DNA of 11,413 nucleotides from Spirogloea muscicola (taxonomy: Eukaryota; Streptophyta; Zygnematophyceae; Spirogloeales; Spirogloeaceae): positions 45,116 through 56,528 of the forward strand of contig WELB01000310.1 in the NCBI GenBank assembly GCA_009602725.1, given 5' to 3'. The notes under the pieces were generated by a model. It saw nothing but the letters and a program-made list of their open reading frames with translations. It did no database searches and had not been told where the DNA came from. Below, piece by piece: positions 8,990-11,413 of this stretch; position 1 is the first letter of the stretch; each line of letters starts with the position of its first letter. Position numbers and translations under genes: made by a program.

Positions 8990-11298
8990 CTAAACGAGTG
9001 CTGCTGGCTTATTATCAGGAAAACACTCTTCCTGATACACCAGGTCAATGGTCCTCTTTGGCCCGAAGTAGTTATATCTGGCAATCGCGAACCAGTAGAT
9101 GGCTCCACCGCCAAGACACCCAGCCATACTGACTGGGGCATAGTTGAACGTTGATCCAGTGACAGGGTAGGAAGGAGGAAGGCAGAAGAGCACAGACATG
9201 AGGGTCCCCCAAAAGGAGCCCCAGATGCCAATGTACAGACCCTTACGGCCAAGCTTGAAGGGCCCTGGCACGAAGCCATTGTCAAAGAGATGCCTGCACA
9301 GGATGACAACTGTGTAGGGCATGTAGGCTGTGATGGTTGACATGGCTGTGATGGCTGTGAAGGCCACGGAGCTCCAGATGGTTGGAAGAGTGCAGGCCAG
9401 CGACACTATGACTGTAAGAATAGTTGCATTGATTGGAATGCGCTCCTTGGCGGTGAGGCTCACGAGCCACTGGTGGCCGGGCAGTGCCACATCTCTGGCC
9501 ATCGCGTATGCCTGTTATACAGGTCCAAGCGAAGGTAGTGCAAGTCAGTGGAAGGATGGGCAAAGGTTGACAAGCATGCTCGTTCTTGCACAACAGCAGC
9601 ATTGGCCACTAGCGAAAGTTGGGCACTCAAGTCTGAGTGGCCCAGGCTTTGGCTGACAAGCTCATGGCACAGAAAGGTTGAGCTGCATGCAAAACCTCAC
9701 CATTCTCGCTGTGAGTGTTACATTGGTTATATTCCCAAAGAATAGTGACCCAGCAGCAAGGCCAGCAACGACCATGGCACCGGCTGTTCCAGTCCCATAC
9801 CTTGCATAAAATGCATCATAAAATATCTGTATAGCAGCAGATGAATCACCGCCACCTGCAGACAAATACCGAAGCGGAAGCTGAGCTTGTTTCACTGAAT
9901 CCAGCAAGCATGAAGGTGTCTAGGCGCTCTTTTGGCATACTTCGCATCACTCTCTCCAACATCTGTAGGGAAGGTAAAAGCAAGGGAGCAAGACTCCTTG
10001 TGGGATGCACCTGTTGCTGTATTTGAGCCGAGAACGTTGTCCGGAACCTGAATGCAAAAACCAAGGACTAGTAGCAGAACGATTTCAACAGATGCCGTGA
10101 CGTATACGCTCCGGACCATTGCTCGGGGACCAGCAATGGCGGCCGTGGTGACCTCCTCCACGACGTGCGAGCCAACTTCAAAACCGGTCAAGATTGACTG
10201 GAAGTAAGGCAGGCCAAGCAGCACCACCATCACTGAGCTGGAGATGCCATTGCCAGGGGCGTGGACAAAGTGGGTGAAGACAAAGTCGGCCTTCTGATAC
10301 TTGGGCGAGACCGCCAAAAGGGTAATGCAGACTCCAAACAGCGAGATGATCTGGTAGGCAGCCCCGATGCTGCTCAGGCGGCCGAGCCACCTGGTTGAGA
10401 CAATGGAGATGAAATAGTGGAGGACGAATACACCCGCCGTCACACCAAACACTTGAGCAGTGGAGAGCTGATAGCCTCCACCCTGAGCACCACCAGTGCC
10501 GAGGAGGATCATCGCCGCAATGAACTGCAAGCAGTTCGTAAACAATGTCAGACGTTCCGTGGCCAGTGACCTGGGGCCTGGTGTCTCCCAAGTCAGTGAC
10601 GCATGTCACGAGCTGCATTTGCCTTGGCGAGATGCGAGACTTCCGCACGTACTCTCCAACAAAGTGCTGCTGCAAGGCAGCCGCAGATTGTGCGGGGCAG
10701 TATGCATGAAGCAAGTGGACGGTCTGTGCTGCTCGACTGCCGTTGCAGAAGCTTGCTGAGAGCACCGCGCGTGCACTCTTGACCTCTTCGTGCTCAGTCG
10801 AGCTGGCAACAATGCAAGCTGCACATCAGGGGATGGGAGGTGGAATGTAGCCTGCACGGCTTGGAAAGTGTTGCTGACGTGGAGCACCTGAGCTAGGAGG
10901 TACTCGTTGAGCGCTGTTCCGCAGAAGCTGCCGACGAGGTACACCCAGCCAGTGAACCAGGAGATCCAGGGGGCGTGTTGCTTGGGGACGAGCTGGGCGA
11001 CCCAGTAGTAGACGCTGCCGAGGGTGGGGTACGCGGACATGACCTCGGACATGGCCCAGGCCATGCAGAGGGTGCCCAGGGCGGTGGCGAGGAAGCCGAA
11101 GAAGATGGTGACGGGCCCGCCGTAGCTGTACATGAAGCCGTAGTAGCCGATGACGAAGCCCAGGGGGGCGGTGTAGGAGAAGGTGTAAGCCCACTGCTGG
11201 AAGGGGCTCATGTGCCGCCGGTACTGCTGCTCGTAGCCCAGCTCGTTGAGCCGCCGCTCGTCGTCGTCGCCGGCGGGCGGGGGCAGGGGGGGGGCCAT
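8990..11298 (-). CDS. APC-superfamily amino-acid permease, BAT1/GABA-permease type (4 exons)
   Basis: Exons on the minus strand: 11298-10888, 10524-10011, 9855-9701, 9511-8990; introns of 363, 155 and 189 bases, all GT-AG; product 533 aa. The ATG sits in GCCGCCATGG, a good initiation context. Residues 31-62 (SPFQQWAYTFSY ... GGP) form the first membrane region. SEVMSAYPTLGSVYYW (84-99) is a hallmark of this family, as is GFEVGSHVVEE (251-261), the broken helix 6 region that helps bind the amino group of the substrate. ARMAYAMARDVALPG spans the exon 3/4 join. The C-terminal half has YPVTGSTFNYAPVSM. About 12 hydrophobic segments are expected. Family members move amino acids such as GABA, Arg, Glu or Ala across plasma or organelle membranes; the substrate cannot be read from the sequence. 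The length is close to plant BAT1 (about 516 aa). No frameshift was seen, and no TGTAA signal was found downstream. Confidence 0.92.
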
Positions 11299-11321
11299 GG
11301 CGGCGGCGGGGGCGGGGAGCT

Positions 11322-11323
<2 letters not shown>

Positions 11324-11413
<90 letters not shown>
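11324..11413. repeat. Homopolymer of 90 T at the window end
   Basis: Ninety T in a row (A on the permease coding strand) begin 25 bases upstream of the permease ATG and run to the window edge. This may be a genuine dA:dT promoter tract, a poly(A) end of a retroelement, or an artefact at a contig end. Confidence 0.95.

Noticed and set aside
10606-10887. Permease exon 1 read through to 10606
   Set aside because: Family alignment jumps from EYLLAQ to FIAAMILLGTGG, matching a GT donor after 10888 and a TTGCAG acceptor before 10524; the read-through segment is intron.

Overview
The window looks like nuclear DNA of a green alga (Chlorophyta, perhaps a trebouxiophyte such as a Coccomyxa/Chlorella relative; the exact group is a guess). 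The reasons are two intron-rich genes with plant-type homology, short GT-AG introns ending in TGCAG-like acceptors, GC-rich exons in less GC-rich surroundings, TGTAA motifs of the algal poly(A) type, and several decayed LINE retrotransposon pieces. There is no sign of bacterial operons, CRISPR arrays, rRNA or tRNA.

Layout. Bases 1-459 hold the minus-strand C-terminal coding end of a LINE, running off the left edge. Bases 644-3401 (+) are a seven-exon gene for a class-I glutamine amidotransferase-like protein (494 aa) resembling the plant GAT1_2.1 family, with the Cys-His-Glu triad intact. Bases 3402-8989 are gene-poor. They contain a short dispersed repeat (called M here; six copies in the whole window), a 282-bp CT microsatellite, and four pieces of one LINE family: a large 5'-truncated copy (about 5700-7203, +), an inverted decayed copy (8041-8597, -), an inverted 3' tail (5473-5572, -) and a possible scrap (5289-5321, +). 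The same stretch has a GC-rich remnant with an acidic coding-like C-terminus (7278-7651). Bases 8990-11298 (-) are a four-exon gene for an APC-superfamily amino-acid permease of the BAT1/GABA-permease type (533 aa, start and stop both present). The window ends in 90 consecutive T, only 25 bp upstream of the permease ATG.

The two intact genes point towards each other (convergent) across the repeat-filled spacer. Both products belong to nitrogen/amino-acid metabolism, but the sequence shows no shared regulation. The LINE pieces carry the C-terminal zinc-knuckle and restriction-like-endonuclease region of early-branching LINEs and lack the catalytic palm of the reverse transcriptase, so they look non-autonomous. 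I found no convincing new multi-gene system. The most unusual signals are the M repeat lying next to truncated LINE ends, a hairpin bracketing the LINE stop codon, and a 31-bp exact chimeric patch in the left LINE fragment.
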